64,000 nt of DNA from Medicago truncatula. Taxonomy: Eukaryota > Streptophyta > Magnoliopsida > Fabales > Fabaceae. Where the stretch lies: the NCBI RefSeq assembly GCF_003473485.1, contig NC_053042.1, positions 20,108,501-20,172,500 of the forward strand, written 5' to 3'. Within the stretch, counting starts at the first letter, position 1; each line of letters begins with the position of its first letter. Below the pieces are notes generated by a model. That model worked only from the letters and a program-made list of their open reading frames with translations. It did no database searches and was not told the DNA's origin. Made by a program: the position numbers and the translations under genes. This document shows, piece by piece, positions 37,860-48,924 of the stretch.

Positions 37860-39948
37860 TGTAACTTATAAAGAAATAAGATTATGTAAAAGAATAGATT
37901 ATCCATCATACTACCAAACGCAAGATCTTGTTCGAAATTGGAGCAGTCCCTTGCATTATAACCAGACATAAATCCTTTTGACAGTAAGGCGCCCGCTGTT
38001 TATCATAGTTTTATACATCAAGCTTGATTTGCTTTCATTGGTTGTGGTATGATATTTTCCATTTCAGTGGATCATCTCAGTGCTCTTTTTCCATAATGGC
38101 TCTGACTTGCAAGTAATCAACACCGATTACAGTATTAACATTGCCTGGGTCTAAGTAGCCTACCTTCCTGACATGAACCAGTTTAATTTTAATATTATGA
38201 TCCAGTTTTAAAGCCGGTTTATTTCAAATCTGTTTTTTTTTTTTTTTAAATGGTTTTAAGAACTCTCCCTCTTTCTAACTATTTTCATCTCTCTTTCTCA
38301 GCTTTTTGTCCTATTATCTCTCTACATCTCCCTCTATTTTTCTTCTCTCTACAAAACTGTGTTTATCTCATTACAGAAAAGTTACTTCTGGTTACATGTT
38401 TTCATCTTCTTTGCCGTCCTCATCTTTTTCGTAACCACCGAGAACTAACTCGCTGTTGGTGAATGGAAAGATAAATTTGATTGACGCCGGTGGCGACGGT
38501 TACAGAGTTTGAGGAAAAATACGATGGAGGGGAGGAAGGTTATGGCAGCGGTGACAACGCCAGTAATTGGAAGAGGAAGAGTGAATGGAAATCCTGGTCA
38601 TACAAAGAATTCTAAATCAATTAATTCAATTTCTTGGCTAGTGGATCATCACCGGTGGCCGGCGAAATCAATACAAAATCAAGCGAATTTCATTAATAGA
38701 ATTTGGATTGTGGTGTTTTGTTGAGAAATTTGACTGGATTTGAAAACGTATTCGTTATTGGATCCTTGAGTTTTTCACGATAGTGTATTGCGATCGGAAA
38801 GCAACAAAAATTTGTAAACCAATTTAGAAATACAAACCGATTCTAAGCTGGTTTTAAAAAGTGGTTCAGTTTGAAACCATGTGAAATGGTTCAGTTTAAA
38901 ATATGGTTCAATGTAGTTTGGTTCGGTTCAATTAACTGGATTTTTTTTAACACCCGTATTCAACAATGCTTGTGTGTTCTGCAAATTGAGACTGGTCATT
39001 GTCCTTTTTGTTTTGGTGCAGCTTTTTAGGGAATCAACTGGTGAAAAGAAGTAAGTTCTTTTTTGTTGTTCTTATTGTATGATATATGAGGACATGAAAC
39101 AGCAAGCTGTAATCTATATTTTATGATCTGAAAACTGTGCTCCTTAAATTTCCATCTTTGCAAGTATTTTACTTGTGTTCATGATCACTTGTATTTATTT
39201 ATTTATTTATGAATGAACGTCTAGTTGTTAAACATTCATATTGTTTTGTTGTGGATTTTACCAACTTATTTTATAGCGAACTAATCAACGTTTTGTTTCT
39301 TCAAAAAATTGTTTTGAAATTTTTCCATTATTGTTAAACGGTTAAATTAATTCGGCTAACTAGATGTTACATAATCTTGCGATGCAATTTTGAGGTCATT
39401 CTGATTGTGAGAACATAAACTTGCAATTTGTATATTGTAGCAGCAATATTGGTCTTCACATAAACTTGATATAATCCATGATACTACATGGCTTCACTCT
39501 GTTTCACTTTCCTCCATTTCTTGTTTGTGAATCTGTACAATTACCGGATGCATTTATTTTGGTCTTCGCCCGAAAATTTATATCAATATATATTCACCCT
39601 TAAAACCATAATGACAGTAAAGATAAAAACCCTTCCAATAATGTAAACTCCATGATTTATGACATATTTAAACATTATAGAACTATTTGAAGTTAACAAT
39701 GATTGGATTTTTACTCCTACAATAGCCAATTTTCAAATTCTCAAACATTGAAAGAAACAAATTGCCCGAAACACCTTGTTCAAAAAAAAAAAATTGCCCG
39801 AAACACACGTTTGAACACGTGAAATTTTGGGCAATAGTAACATGTTTCTTTGGATTGCAAAATCACAATTTAGAATTAACCATACAGAATTATATACAGG
39901 CTGAATCATTGTATGATATCCAAAGAATAGCCTAGCTAAGGCCTATAC
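37860..39948. other. Spacer between LDL1 and the BORCS8-like gene, with a possible TIR-element remnant at 38165-38955
   Basis: CCAGTTTTAAAGCCGGTTTA near 38200 and CTGGTTTTAAAAAGTGGTTC followed by GGTTCGGTTCAATTAACTGG near 38855-38940 resemble the CCGGTT-rich ends of the elements at 2236 and 31688. The right end (...TTTAACACCCG) recalls their GAACACCCC terminus. The left boundary is not found. Pyrimidine-rich DNA between them gives short chance ORFs. Nothing else was recognised. Confidence 0.35.
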
Positions 39949-40692
39949 TCATGACTTGCCCAGCCACTCCTCCAGCTTAGCTTGTTTACTGGCTTTAAAG
40001 TCATCATATTTTTCTGTCACTGACAATAACTTATTCTCAATATCAATAGTATCACTCTGTTCTGATTGAGATTCATCTTCAATCTGGCTTGGCAGTGGCA
40101 ACTCATCAGCTTTCGAAGATGTACAATTGCTTGCATTAGTCACAGGCAAAGGCACATCAGGGTACAGCTCTGGCTTCTCAGTCTTGGGATCTATTGATCC
40201 TGTAGAATCAAGTTGTGACAACTTGAGACTGTCTTCCTTCTGTTTTGAAAACTTAAAAACACTTGAAAAATAGCTTCCTCTTTTTTCACTTCCCTCCTGG
40301 AGATCAACTGCCGAATTACTCCAAAAACTCGTTCTCTCTGTCTGAAAATTTGATACTGAACGACGGAGTATCCCTCCTTTTGGTTGCTTTGATGTTATAG
40401 CAGCCAGAGTTTTTTTAATGTCTCCAATCATCTCATCAACTATTGGGAATCCATACTCTTTCATTGATTTCACCATTGTGACAGAGTCCTGCAAATCTTC
40501 TGTGTGCAAAGTTGTTTCATGAGACTTCTTAACAACATTGTTCTTAAGCTTGATGACATTGGGCACTGCATTTTGAGTATGCTGTTGGATGAAGAAAAGA
40601 CCAGCAGAAGGTTCATTTGCCACGTATTTAATCATCTCTGCCAAACACTCACTTATCTCCACAAAACCATCAACAGTGGAGAATCCATGCAT
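39949..40692 (-). CDS. BORCS8/MEF2BNB-like protein, 247 aa
   Basis: Intact frame from MHGFSTVDGFVEISECLAEM. The first ~110 residues contain 'IKYVANEPSAGLFFIQQHTQ', 'NAVPNVIKLKNNV' and a helical block to 'DEMIGDIKKTL'. This resembles BORCS8 (MEF2BNB) with its 'ANEPS.xLxxxQxHxxxxxP' core; animal BORCS8 is only about 120 residues. The remaining ~135 residues are Ser/Lys/Glu-rich and poorly ordered, ending in a conserved-looking 'KYDDFKASKQAKLEEWLG'. Animal BORC positions lysosomes through Arl8; a similar vesicle role in plants is an inference. A GT donor at 41426-41425 after a pyrimidine-poor leader suggests a 5'-UTR intron of about 0.7 kb. Confidence 0.7.
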   Translation of the reverse strand: MHGFSTVDGFVEISECLAEMIKYVANEPSAGLFFIQQHTQNAVPNVIKLKNNVVKKSHETTLHTEDLQDSVTMVKSMKEYGFPIVDEMIGDIKKTLAAITSKQPKGGILRRSVSNFQTERTSFWSNSAVDLQEGSEKRGSYFSSVFKFSKQKEDSLKLSQLDSTGSIDPKTEKPELYPDVPLPVTNASNCTSSKADELPLPSQIEDESQSEQSDTIDIENKLLSVTEKYDDFKASKQAKLEEWLGKS

Positions 40693-40918
40693 CTTCCCAA
40701 AGACAAATTATTGTTCATCCCTGACATTGTACAAAAAAGAAACATTCAGATAAATTACAACAGAAGAAAACAAAGTAAAGTAAAATTTCCATTTGAAATG
40801 CTATTGATATAATAGGAAAATTACAGACATATGCATTTCATTATTAGTCTGTCGTAAATACCACAGTTGTTGTGATAAAATGAACCATAATATGCCAAAA
40901 CAAACAGGTGTGGGGTGT

Positions 40919-41090
40919 GCTATGAAGCACGACACTCCTCGGATTAGGTGTGTCCCTGTGTCGGACACGTGTTGTATCCGACACTGACACCTACACATAT
41001 AATTACACTGAACTATGAGATTTTCTCAAATTATTAGCAGTGTCGGCGTGTCAGTGTTCGTGTGTGTCCGGTGTCTGTATCCATGCTTAG
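40919..41090. mobile_element. MITE rich in GTGTCGGACAC/GTCAGTGT motifs
   Basis: Starts CTATGAAGCACGACACTCC and ends, inverted, CTAAGCATGGATACAGACAC. It is filled with GTGTCGGACACGTGTTG, TCCGACACTGACACC and their inverse. It is much more GC-rich than its flanks and lies in the presumed 5'-UTR intron of the BORCS8-like gene. The short flanking GTGT repeat is not decisive. Confidence 0.55.
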
Positions 41091-41426
41091 GTGTTTAACA
41101 ATATGGCACAAGAAACAGTATATGTGCACAACTTTAACTAATCTTGGGACTTTGTATATGATATCTAATCTAGGTTTAAGGAAAAGAAAATCGAATTTTG
41201 AAAAGTATAGTATTTTACCTTGGAAATGTATGTCTGGGTCAGGGATAAAAAGTATATGATTAAACAGTATCCTATATACAAATCAAAGAATGTTTGACTC
41301 AGAAGATGATTAAAATCACGCGTTCTCGCGTATAAAATTGAAAATACAAAGACATATCAAAGTGTCAAAATTGAGAGAAAATTAATACACTATATATCCA
41401 GCCAGGTTAATCGACAACGTACGTAC

Positions 41427-41490
41427 CTAAGAGCAATTGAGCACAAGTTGTTGTTATTGTTGTGATCGTGAGAGAGAAGGAGTTTGTTTT
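41427..41490 (-). promoter_or_regulatory. Possible 5'-UTR exon of the BORCS8-like gene
   Basis: The minus strand carries an AC/AAC-rich leader ending ATTGCTCTTAG just before GTACGTAC, a good donor. A matching acceptor (TTTGGGAAG) directly precedes the ATG at 40692. An ACACGTGG G-box-like motif lies about 90 bp further upstream, near 41575. Transcript data would be needed to confirm. Confidence 0.35.
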
Positions 41491-41739
41491 GTTTTGTTCA
41501 TACCTTTGTCTCTTCGATTTTGTTTCTTTCTTTCTATTTATACCCCTTCTCTTATTTCTTTTCAATAATTTTAGAACACGTGGCGTATTCTAAAAAATTT
41601 TGGGACGGAAGGGGCCAAAAATGTTATTTTTTTAATAGGGGTCAAAATTGCAACATTTTAAAACTTAAGGGCAAAAAGTGCAGTTCAGCCTTTTAAATAA
41701 TAGGATTAATTGTTGATGAAATATTCTTGCATAAACTCT

Positions 41740-41995
41740 CACCCAAGACATCATTCTTACACCCAACCAATAAAAATATGACACATATTATTAACTTTTA
41801 AAAAAGTGATTTTAATTAAGGAAATGAAAACATAAATGGTGGTGGGTGGTTTTTGTCGGTTAAAGAAAGTGGAAAAAGGAGAGATAAATATTAAAAATAA
41901 TGAGAAAAAATTATGATATTAATTCTTTTTATTATTTTAAGGAGGTGTTTGATTTTAATTGGTTGGATGTAAGAATGACATGTGAAACCTGAAAA
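41740..41995. mobile_element. Short TIR element
   Basis: ACATCATTCTTACACCCAAC (41748 on) and the inverted ACATGTCATTCTTACATCCA (from 41983) form arms of about 24-27 bp enclosing about 185 bp of AT-rich DNA. No coding content; superfamily unknown. Confidence 0.55.
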
Positions 41996-42050
41996 ATGAT
42001 GCACTAATAAAAACACATATTCTAACTGGTGTAATATGTGATTTTTTTTC

Positions 42051-42273
42051 TACTCCATCCGTTTTAAAATGCTAGTAAGTTTATGCACACGTATTAAGTA
42101 ATATAAAAAAGTTGTCAAAAGACATAACCATTTTACTAACCTATTCTTAATAACTATTCTATTTATGTGTTTCCCACATAAGTATAATAATAAGTAGTGT
42201 ACGCAACATTAATTAAAGGATATAATTGTAAAAGTTTACATTAAAAAGTGAACATGTCATTCATTTCGAAACA
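42051..42273. mobile_element. CTCCATCCG MITE, right end lost
   Basis: TACTCCATCCGTTTTAAAAT opens it. The inner right arm (GAACATGTCATTCATTTCGA) is typical of a Stowaway-like family, but the closing CGGAGGGAG is missing. In its place the T-run (inverted poly-A) of the next SINE begins. Confidence 0.5.
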
Positions 42274-42274
42274 A

Positions 42275-42393
42275 TTTTTTTTCTTTTTTTCTAAAGAGAC
42301 TCAATTTAATTGTAGAGAAATGGAGTGTCCGAGGTTCGAACTCCGACTCTTGAATATAAAATGTAATATCCTTATCAACTGAGCTAAGCTCAC
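42275..42393 (-). mobile_element. SINE (family 2)
   Basis: Minus strand: GTGAGCTTAGCTCAGTTGAT (A box), GGAGTTCGAACCTCGG (B box), then a decayed tail and poly-A seen as a T-run at the left. The inter-box spacing matches the other family-2 copies. Confidence 0.75.
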
Positions 42394-42448
42394 AATGATA
42401 ACCCATAATTACTCTTTTAAGATGTAGTTATTGAAAATCTAATACTCG

Positions 42449-42587
42449 TTTTTTTTTTTTTTTTGTCTAGTAGCCTAATGGCTAGAGTTCACACAATTAA
42501 ATGTGGAGAAGTGGGGTGTCCGAGGTTCGAACCCCGGCCCTGCATAAATTATGCAATGTCCTTGCCAACTGAGCTAAACTCACGGGG
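42449..42587 (-). mobile_element. SINE (family 2), best-preserved copy
   Basis: Minus strand: GTGAGTTTAGCTCAGTTGGC, GGGGTTCGAACCCCGG, then ACACCCCACTTCTCCACATT and a tail ending TAGGCTACTAGAC followed by about 16 A. This is the fullest family-2 copy in the window and is close to a consensus. It sits 55 bp from the previous SINE in the same orientation. Confidence 0.85.
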
Positions 42588-42589
42588 AC

Positions 42590-43529
42590 CGTTTTTATTG
42601 AGAAATCCATAATATCATCCTATATTTAATAATAAATTTTATATTTTTTATTAAACCAAAAAACATAGCATAAAACTTTAGACTTCCATTTACTTAGTGA
42701 GTATAGACCATATATCAATGGTCTAAACACATGTTTCATTACATTACATATGCTTTGTTATATATATGTATATAGGACATGCTTATTGTGTGTTCCCTGG
42801 GTACCCGATTGGAATCTACATTTTCTTTTGTAGATTGACAACAACAACAAATGCAAGGACGATGATGATTGGTTACATTTCTGGAAAAGTCATTTGAACA
42901 ATAATTTCGAGACTAAGTATGGATTATATATTTCTAGCCCACCAAAGCAACTCAAGTAGGTTACTTTAATTTAGATTAAATTATAAATCAAAGTAGATTC
43001 CACTGGAAGACACTCAAATATATCAAAATCAATTATACAATTCTTGAATTAATTTTGCATCCTCCAAAAGTACAATAGAGCATACTCAGGTTTTATGATG
43101 GCACAAGTTTATTTTGATTTAATTGTAAAAATGATTTTTGATAAAAGTGAGTTTAAAGTAATATTTAAGTTTAGATCCATTCACATTGAATAGTGACTTG
43201 AACCATTTTAGTGTAAAAATCATGTTTGCATGCAAAAGCTATATATCTTAACTTCAAATTATTTATAATCAATTCTAAAGGCAAAAGCAATCTAATTGAG
43301 AAACTTCAAACATGGCCAAATCAGCTTTAACTCTTCATGATCACATGACCATAATTTGTTATGTTTGTTGCACAAATGACTCTCTTTCAAAGTTTGAATC
43401 CCTATACAGCGTCATATCTAAGTTCTTGTTGTCTTAACCCGAGATTTGATTTCAACATATAAGATAGATAAATGCCTCTCTTTCACAGATGAAGCTTAAA
43501 GCAAAATATGTCTTCTGACACGTCTTAAG
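42590..43529. other. AT-rich intergenic stretch
   Basis: No convincing exon. A short plus-strand frame around 42860-42935 ('DDDDWLHFWKSHLNN') may be a relic but is too short to assign. Confidence 0.35.
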
Positions 43530-43900
43530 GGGGCGTTTGTTTTTGGAAAACACAAAATTATTCCCAAGAATAACATATTCGGAAATGAAAATATGAAAAT
43601 TTGATTCTTGGGTATTTCTTAAAAAAAGTGTTTGGCAAATAACTTGACATTCCTGGAAAAATTGGAAGTTACAATTTTTTTTTTTAAATTTATGCATAAT
43701 ATCATGGGAATGCACATTCCCATCTCTTTACATGGGAATAAATTTATGGGAATAATGGAAGTTATGGGAAGTTACTCTATTCCCACGAACCTTTATGCCC
43801 AGGAATATTTTTTCTCAACCTCATAACAAACATGGGTATAATCATTTCCTAGCCATGTATTCCCGGGAATGTCATTCTTAACCTTGAAACAAACACCCGA
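43530..43900. mobile_element. Non-autonomous TIR element with GGGCGTTTGTTT ends
   Basis: The left end GGGGCGTTTGTTTTTGG and the inverted right end TCGGGTGTTTGTTTCAAGG match imperfectly. The interior is rich in GGGAAT/ATTCCC motifs. Flanks GTCTTAAG (43522-43529) and GTCTTTGA (43901-43908) could be a decayed 8-bp duplication of hAT type. Confidence 0.55.
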
Positions 43901-43969
43901 GTCTTTGAAGATTTCTCTGCACAGCCTTATCTAATGCAGACTGTTAATAGAAATAAGTTTGGTTTGCAG

Positions 43970-44166
43970 AATCTTTCAGATCAAAAGCTTCAATGTATTT
44001 CAAAATGCAAGAACCTTGTATCGCTCAACTTGAATATCTGTGTATCTCATTTTATTATGATAAACGTAATGGCGTTGTATCTAATTTTATGTTATAGGTG
44101 TATGTGTGTGTGGCTGATGAGGAGTTTATAGCCATTGCACAGAGTTGCATCTCATGAATTTCTAAG
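43970..44166 (+). pseudogene. Fragment of an F-box/LRR (RNI-like) gene
   Basis: After TTTGCAG, a good acceptor, the frame reads 'NLSDQKLQCISKCKNLVSLN' then 'LNIC'. Near 44100 it reads 'VCVADEEFIAIAQSC'. These fit the leucine-rich repeats of plant F-box/LRR proteins ('LSD..L.CISKC..LVSLNL..C', 'TDEG.IAIAQGC'). The blocks are separated by about 60 unrelated bases and no neighbouring exons are seen. It is probably a dead fragment. Confidence 0.4.
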
Positions 44167-44169
44167 GTA

Positions 44170-45476
44170 GATCATAATTTGATAAGTTTATAGCACTTGG
44201 ACATTAAAGTGATTGTTAAGCTGATTCAAGTCTTAAGAAAAAGGCACAACTTTGCTTATTTGATAACATTGTTTTAGCTAACTATCCTTCTTAAAAACTT
44301 CCTTCTTGCTGATTACTAATTGTTTCCCTTTTGTTTTTGTCTTTGTTTTTGTTTTTCTGTATGTTCTAGCCTATAACATAAACCGTTCAAAATTAAAGAT
44401 GAAATAAAAAAATGTCAATTCAAATTAAAACATGAAAATACTATGTTAAAGTAAATTCTAAAGTATAAACTGTTACATAACAATAATCCTGAATGAAGAT
44501 TACTTCAAATTCCAGACCAACATGGCAATCGATTGAGTAATTTTTCAATAAGCCAAATCAAATATTAATAGGAGAAAAAGTTACACTAGAGCACAAGCAT
44601 TGCACAAGATGAGCTACAAATAATGTCAACAAAAATTTAAAGCCAAGTTTGATGTGTTTAACAGCTTTTTAGCTTGTCAATACTAAATCAACAAAAACCA
44701 TCTCAACTCTTTTAGTACCAAATTTCCACAACCTACTACCAGCAAATCTACCACCTAGTATCTCATTATTAACTTAGCTACATTGTTGCGAATTGCTTTA
44801 ATCATAGTAGATATTTCTTCCAGAATTTCAATGAGCATTGTCTGGGAGCTCATATAGTCATATTCAATTTGAGACCAATAAAACCTTATCCTAGGGTAAG
44901 ATACCAAATACTAATTCTAAATACCATCGATCCAATAAATAATATCAACCTAATAAAATAGAAAAGAACTATGTAAAACTTTTGTCAAACCAATCATCCT
45001 TTGTCATTGTGATTACTGGTAAGCGGCATAACGGAAAGACTACTCAATTTTTCTAACAAACAAATGACTTGCAAATGTAGATTAAAATTGTGAATCCTTT
45101 GTTTTTGCAAGTAAAAGCATAACTAGTAATATCATTCAAGTTTCTCACACCATACATAATAATACTTCCTGAGTAAAATAAAAAGCAGATCACAACAAAC
45201 ATTAATTTAATCCTACAAATTAGTGACTTTAATTCAACCAACAATATTACTAATAGATAACAATATAATAGATAGCAAATATGAGACTACACCATAACAA
45301 CTCACACTACATATTCCATGCTACTAATGTTAAGACCAAAAAAGATATAAAGCAAAAGATATAGTTACTTTTATCAGAAGTCATGCAACTAGAACTTGGA
45401 AGACTCCAGAAATGTGATTTATCATTGCAATGATAGCACCTCTCGTGATAAATATGCATCTCCCGCCCAAGTATGC
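44170..45476. other. Intergenic, downstream of the F-box gene
   Basis: AT-rich, with no exon recognised. The 45425-45476 part is a near-copy of the last codons of the F-box gene (see findings). Confidence 0.4.
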
Positions 45477-46697
45477 CTAAAATGGTGATACCAGACTCTC
45501 GTAGTATATATGCAGCTCCCTCCCAGTCCCAAGTATGTCTGAAGTCCTAGGATAATCAACCCCTCCATTATTTAAGTTACACAGGACAAGTTTGGAACGC
45601 ATGGTTCTCAGTAGAAGAACTCCGTCTTTTGAAACGAACAAGGGCTCAACAATAGGGTGCCTTGGACGACCCCAGAATAACTTCTCATGAGAGATGATTG
45701 TCAATATAGTCCATGACTCAGCAACTCCATACTCTTTCATTATCCACACAGCCAAATGAGTTTCCGAGTGATTATCAGAACACACACAAAGACAGTTACT
45801 CAAAACATACATGATAGGATCGCAAACACGGTAACCATCATGTTGAGGAAGCAACAGTTCCCCATAAGTCTCTTTCTCAAGATCAACCGAAAGAATCACC
45901 CGTTGATTGGAATTAACAGCATTTTTACTAACTATCCAATTCAAAGTGCCACTCACAAACTTCCCTGACCACATACTAGGATAACTCGGGAAATTTTGAA
46001 GTGTTGTCCAAGAATTTTCACCAAAGGTATAAATTCTGGTAATTCTTTCAGTAAAATCATCCTGATTGTGTACAAAAAGTAGCAACTTGTACTTGTCATT
46101 GACTTGATCATAGCCAAAACCATGATATGTAACAAGCTTTTTATCAAAAGAAGCAACAATTGGAAATGTATCCGATTTCAAGTTGATCAAAGGATTCCAC
46201 AATCTGAAATTAGATTGAGAATCATCATACAAACAAAGTAACCCATTGCACGAACCTAGAATACCGTATCTGTGCGTCATGCCTATAGTAACGGGTTGAA
46301 CAAGGGTTGATGGATTTTCCAACAATGGCTTCACAGCATAACATACTATTTCACGGTCGTCTCCAGAGAACAATTGTGGATAAGCTGTTGATGAGGTGAG
46401 AAGGTGGGTCTTTGTGAATTGTGAATTAGAAATTAGGGTTTTCCATGATTTGCAAACGAGCTTTAATTGGAGAAGGGATCTCACCGGAAGCCTCAGAAGG
46501 ATGTCGAAGAGGACTTCTTCCGGCAAAATAGGTGCTTCGTCGCCGGTCGGAGGAAGAGGCTGTTCGTTCTTGACGGTGGTTTCGGACAGTGGTTGAGAAA
46601 AAACGGTGTGGTTTTGAGAATGGTGGAGACGAATACACGAAAGATCGGTGATTTTGCATTCCCCAGTCTTCATCTCATCGTCATCGTCATCGGCCAT
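45477..46697 (-). CDS. F-box protein with FBA-type C-terminus, 406 aa
   Basis: Single exon, ATG at 46697. An acidic, Ser-rich leader (1-57) precedes the F-box at about 58-98, 'LPEEVLFDILLRLPVRSLLQ' then 'LKLVCKSWKTLISNSQF'. It is followed by FBA/kelch-type blocks: 'GSCNGLLCLYD', 'LWNPLINLKS', 'GFGYDQVNDKYKLL', 'FVSGTLNWI', 'SVDLEKETYGELLLP', 'WIMKEYGVAESW'. The F-box binds SKP1 of an SCF ubiquitin ligase and the C-terminus selects the substrate, which is unknown. This is the large lineage-expanded legume type and is intact. A hAT-like element begins about 155 bp upstream of the start. Confidence 0.9.
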   Translation of the reverse strand: MADDDDDEMKTGECKITDLSCIRLHHSQNHTVFSQPLSETTVKNEQPLPPTGDEAPILPEEVLFDILLRLPVRSLLQLKLVCKSWKTLISNSQFTKTHLLTSSTAYPQLFSGDDREIVCYAVKPLLENPSTLVQPVTIGMTHRYGILGSCNGLLCLYDDSQSNFRLWNPLINLKSDTFPIVASFDKKLVTYHGFGYDQVNDKYKLLLFVHNQDDFTERITRIYTFGENSWTTLQNFPSYPSMWSGKFVSGTLNWIVSKNAVNSNQRVILSVDLEKETYGELLLPQHDGYRVCDPIMYVLSNCLCVCSDNHSETHLAVWIMKEYGVAESWTILTIISHEKLFWGRPRHPIVEPLFVSKDGVLLLRTMRSKLVLCNLNNGGVDYPRTSDILGTGRELHIYYESLVSPF

Positions 46698-46851
46698 TCG
46701 AACGCCTGTTGTACTGCAATCTTCTTGAAATTGATGCAGATGAGTTCTCGTGGGAGAAAGAAAGATGCTCAGTAGAGAGAATAAGAAAATTGGAAATGAA
46801 ATTAAGAAAAAATGGTAGTCTTAACTTAACTTGTGCCCTTAGATATATAGA

Positions 46852-47396
46852 TAGTGATGACAATTGGACCTAAGCCTAATAGACACCACAAAAAATATCG
46901 ACAATGGACGGGTAAATATCCGCATTGTTGGGCATGGATTTGGGCACGGGTAATTACTCATAAATCTAAACGGGTATGGGTGCAAGTACGAGCACTCTAG
47001 TGCCCACCCCGCCCCATGCCCAATATAAACTATACTAATAATTTTATTTATATTAAATTTAGTTAATTAATTCAAAGTCTTTGATATTTATAATATGCAC
47101 TTATTTTTTATATTTTAGATACTTTTTATTTGGCTAAATAATATGATGCGTGATAGTTTATATGTTGATTTAGAATATTTCATATCATATTTTAATTATG
47201 TTGTGATATTTTTTGTTATTTGTTATCTTTTTGTTGTAAAAGTGCGGGTATGGGTATGGGCACTTAGATATTCATAGGGTATGGGGACGGGCATCGAGCT
47301 TATTGTCCACGAGGGTATGAGGATTTTTTTTAAAAACACGGGTATGGGGTTGGGCACTATGGTACTTTGCCCAATAGGTACCCATTGTCATCCCTA
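46852..47396. mobile_element. hAT-like element, GGTATGGG-rich (copy A)
   Basis: Ends TAGTGATGACAATTGG and CCATTGTCATCCCTA are near-inverse copies. Both subterminal regions hold repeated GGGTATGGG / CCCATACCC and GGGCAYGGG motifs around an AT-rich centre. TAGGGATGACAATGG-type ends fit hAT. A target duplication is not clear. No transposase frame. Confidence 0.65.
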
Positions 47397-47946
47397 GACA
47401 CACGTTAAGAAAAATATTCTATAAAATTTTGTGCATTCAATTTATTAAAAAGTTAAAAGATTTAATGAAATACACATTTTTCAATAAATTATTTCTACTA
47501 TTAATTCATTAACTTATGTTTTAAAGACACAAGTTAACATTTTCCTAAAAAAATGGATTTTGATGTTGTCGTTGTAAGATAACAAATTGTAGAGCTTCAC
47601 TATGCAACGATCAAAATCAAATATTGGCACTAATCCACGCTAGAAATAAATAGGACACAAGTAGTGATGGATACTTTTTTTTTAAAGAAAATTAGGGAAA
47701 AGAGAAATTATTATTGATTTAAGTGACATAACAATCATCTACGATGGAATTGTCTCTTAAAGTTCAAAATGAAATCATTGAATGAGCATTGCAGCGGACA
47801 AAAGGAAAATCATTAGACAAAACTCTTATCACATACAGACAATTCTTTCAATAAAATTGTGTTTTTTAGGGTTAAGTAAATTGTTGGTCCCTCTAAAGAT
47901 ATAGTCGTGCCAAATGGAAATCTAGATAGTCAACATCCAACTACCA
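47397..47946. other. Spacer, no gene seen
   Basis: AT-rich DNA between two hAT-like elements. It may contain decayed LINE sequence but nothing specific can be shown. Confidence 0.35.
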
Positions 47947-48405
47947 TAGGGATGGCAATGGTCCTCCAATGGATATGGTACTATATTGTATGTTCTAATA
48001 ACCACATTTGTAAAAAAAAAAATATATACATATCTAAGCTCATACCTTCATGAAAAACAACTTTACTGTTCGTACCGATGCCATCTGGGCATCTAAGTAC
48101 TCATGCCCATTACCCACATAGCTTATGAGAAAGATGCAGCAACAACGGTTGTTTAGGGTAAGGTTTAAACACTTTTAAAAAAAAAGTTTTAGATTTAAAT
48201 AACTATAAAAAGTCTACAATTAATTAACTTTCATTGCATATAATATGTGAAGGATAGGGGCGGGTTGGATATTGAAATGCCATACCCGCACCCATCCCCA
48301 TTCAAATTTGTGGGTATTTACCCGAGCCCAAGCCTAGACTTTAACCTATTTATTGTGGGTATTTTTCCAGGTGCCCAACGGTCTCAAGTCTAATTGTCAT
48401 CCCTA
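47947..48405. mobile_element. hAT-like element (copy B)
   Basis: TAGGGATGGCAATGG opens and ATTGTCATCCCTA closes. The flanks AACTACCA (47939-47946) and ACCTACCG (48406-48413) match at 6 of 8 positions, a decayed 8-bp duplication. Subterminal motifs match copies A and C. Confidence 0.68.
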
Positions 48406-48424
48406 ACCTACCGCACAATCCACG

Positions 48425-48830
48425 ATAGCCAACACATAACATATCTATTCGCTTCCTTAGAAATACCAAATGCTTGATCTTCGACACTATTGATAATACA
48501 ATAACCATCTCCGAATCTGATTGACTTGCACAATCAAATTTGAGATACTTTTACTCCTAGCTGCACTCAATCCTTCGTACACTCACACATTTCAATTATA
48601 TAAGTTGTATTTTGCTCCAAGTTGTTAGCAAAACCACACGTATAAACTCCATTGTCATCCCTAATCAATCCTTCATAATATGCAAGTTTGTTGCTACCTT
48701 TGGATGCTTTATTCATGTTCAAACGAAACCAACCATTTGGAGGTTTTATCCAAGGATAATATTGAGTAAACCTCCAAATTGGCCCCTGTCTCTGTAAGTC
48801 ACTCTCAATTTGTGTTGAAACAAAATACAA
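48425..48830 (-). pseudogene. RNase H (RVT_3) remnant
   Basis: The minus strand reads 'PPNGWFRLNMNKASKGSNKL', then 'GLIRDDNGVYTCGFANNL'. The frame is broken, continuing near 'GVKVSQI'. This is the start of the RNase H-like domain of LINE-derived ORFs ('P..G..KLN.DGA.KG......GG.IRD..G'). The catalytic acidic residue in the first strand is replaced (NMNKA for the usual N.DGA). Dead. Confidence 0.6.
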
Positions 48831-48924
48831 AAGAGCTGGAAGCTGGTTTACTAAACAATGAAGAAGATGAACACAATAGTCCTTAGTTACTTATGCCGCA
48901 AGAAATTGAAGTTTAAGACAGTTT

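Noticed and set aside
46396-46775. Plus-strand ORFs over the F-box gene start
   Set aside because: They overlap the F-box coding strand in other frames and have no family features.
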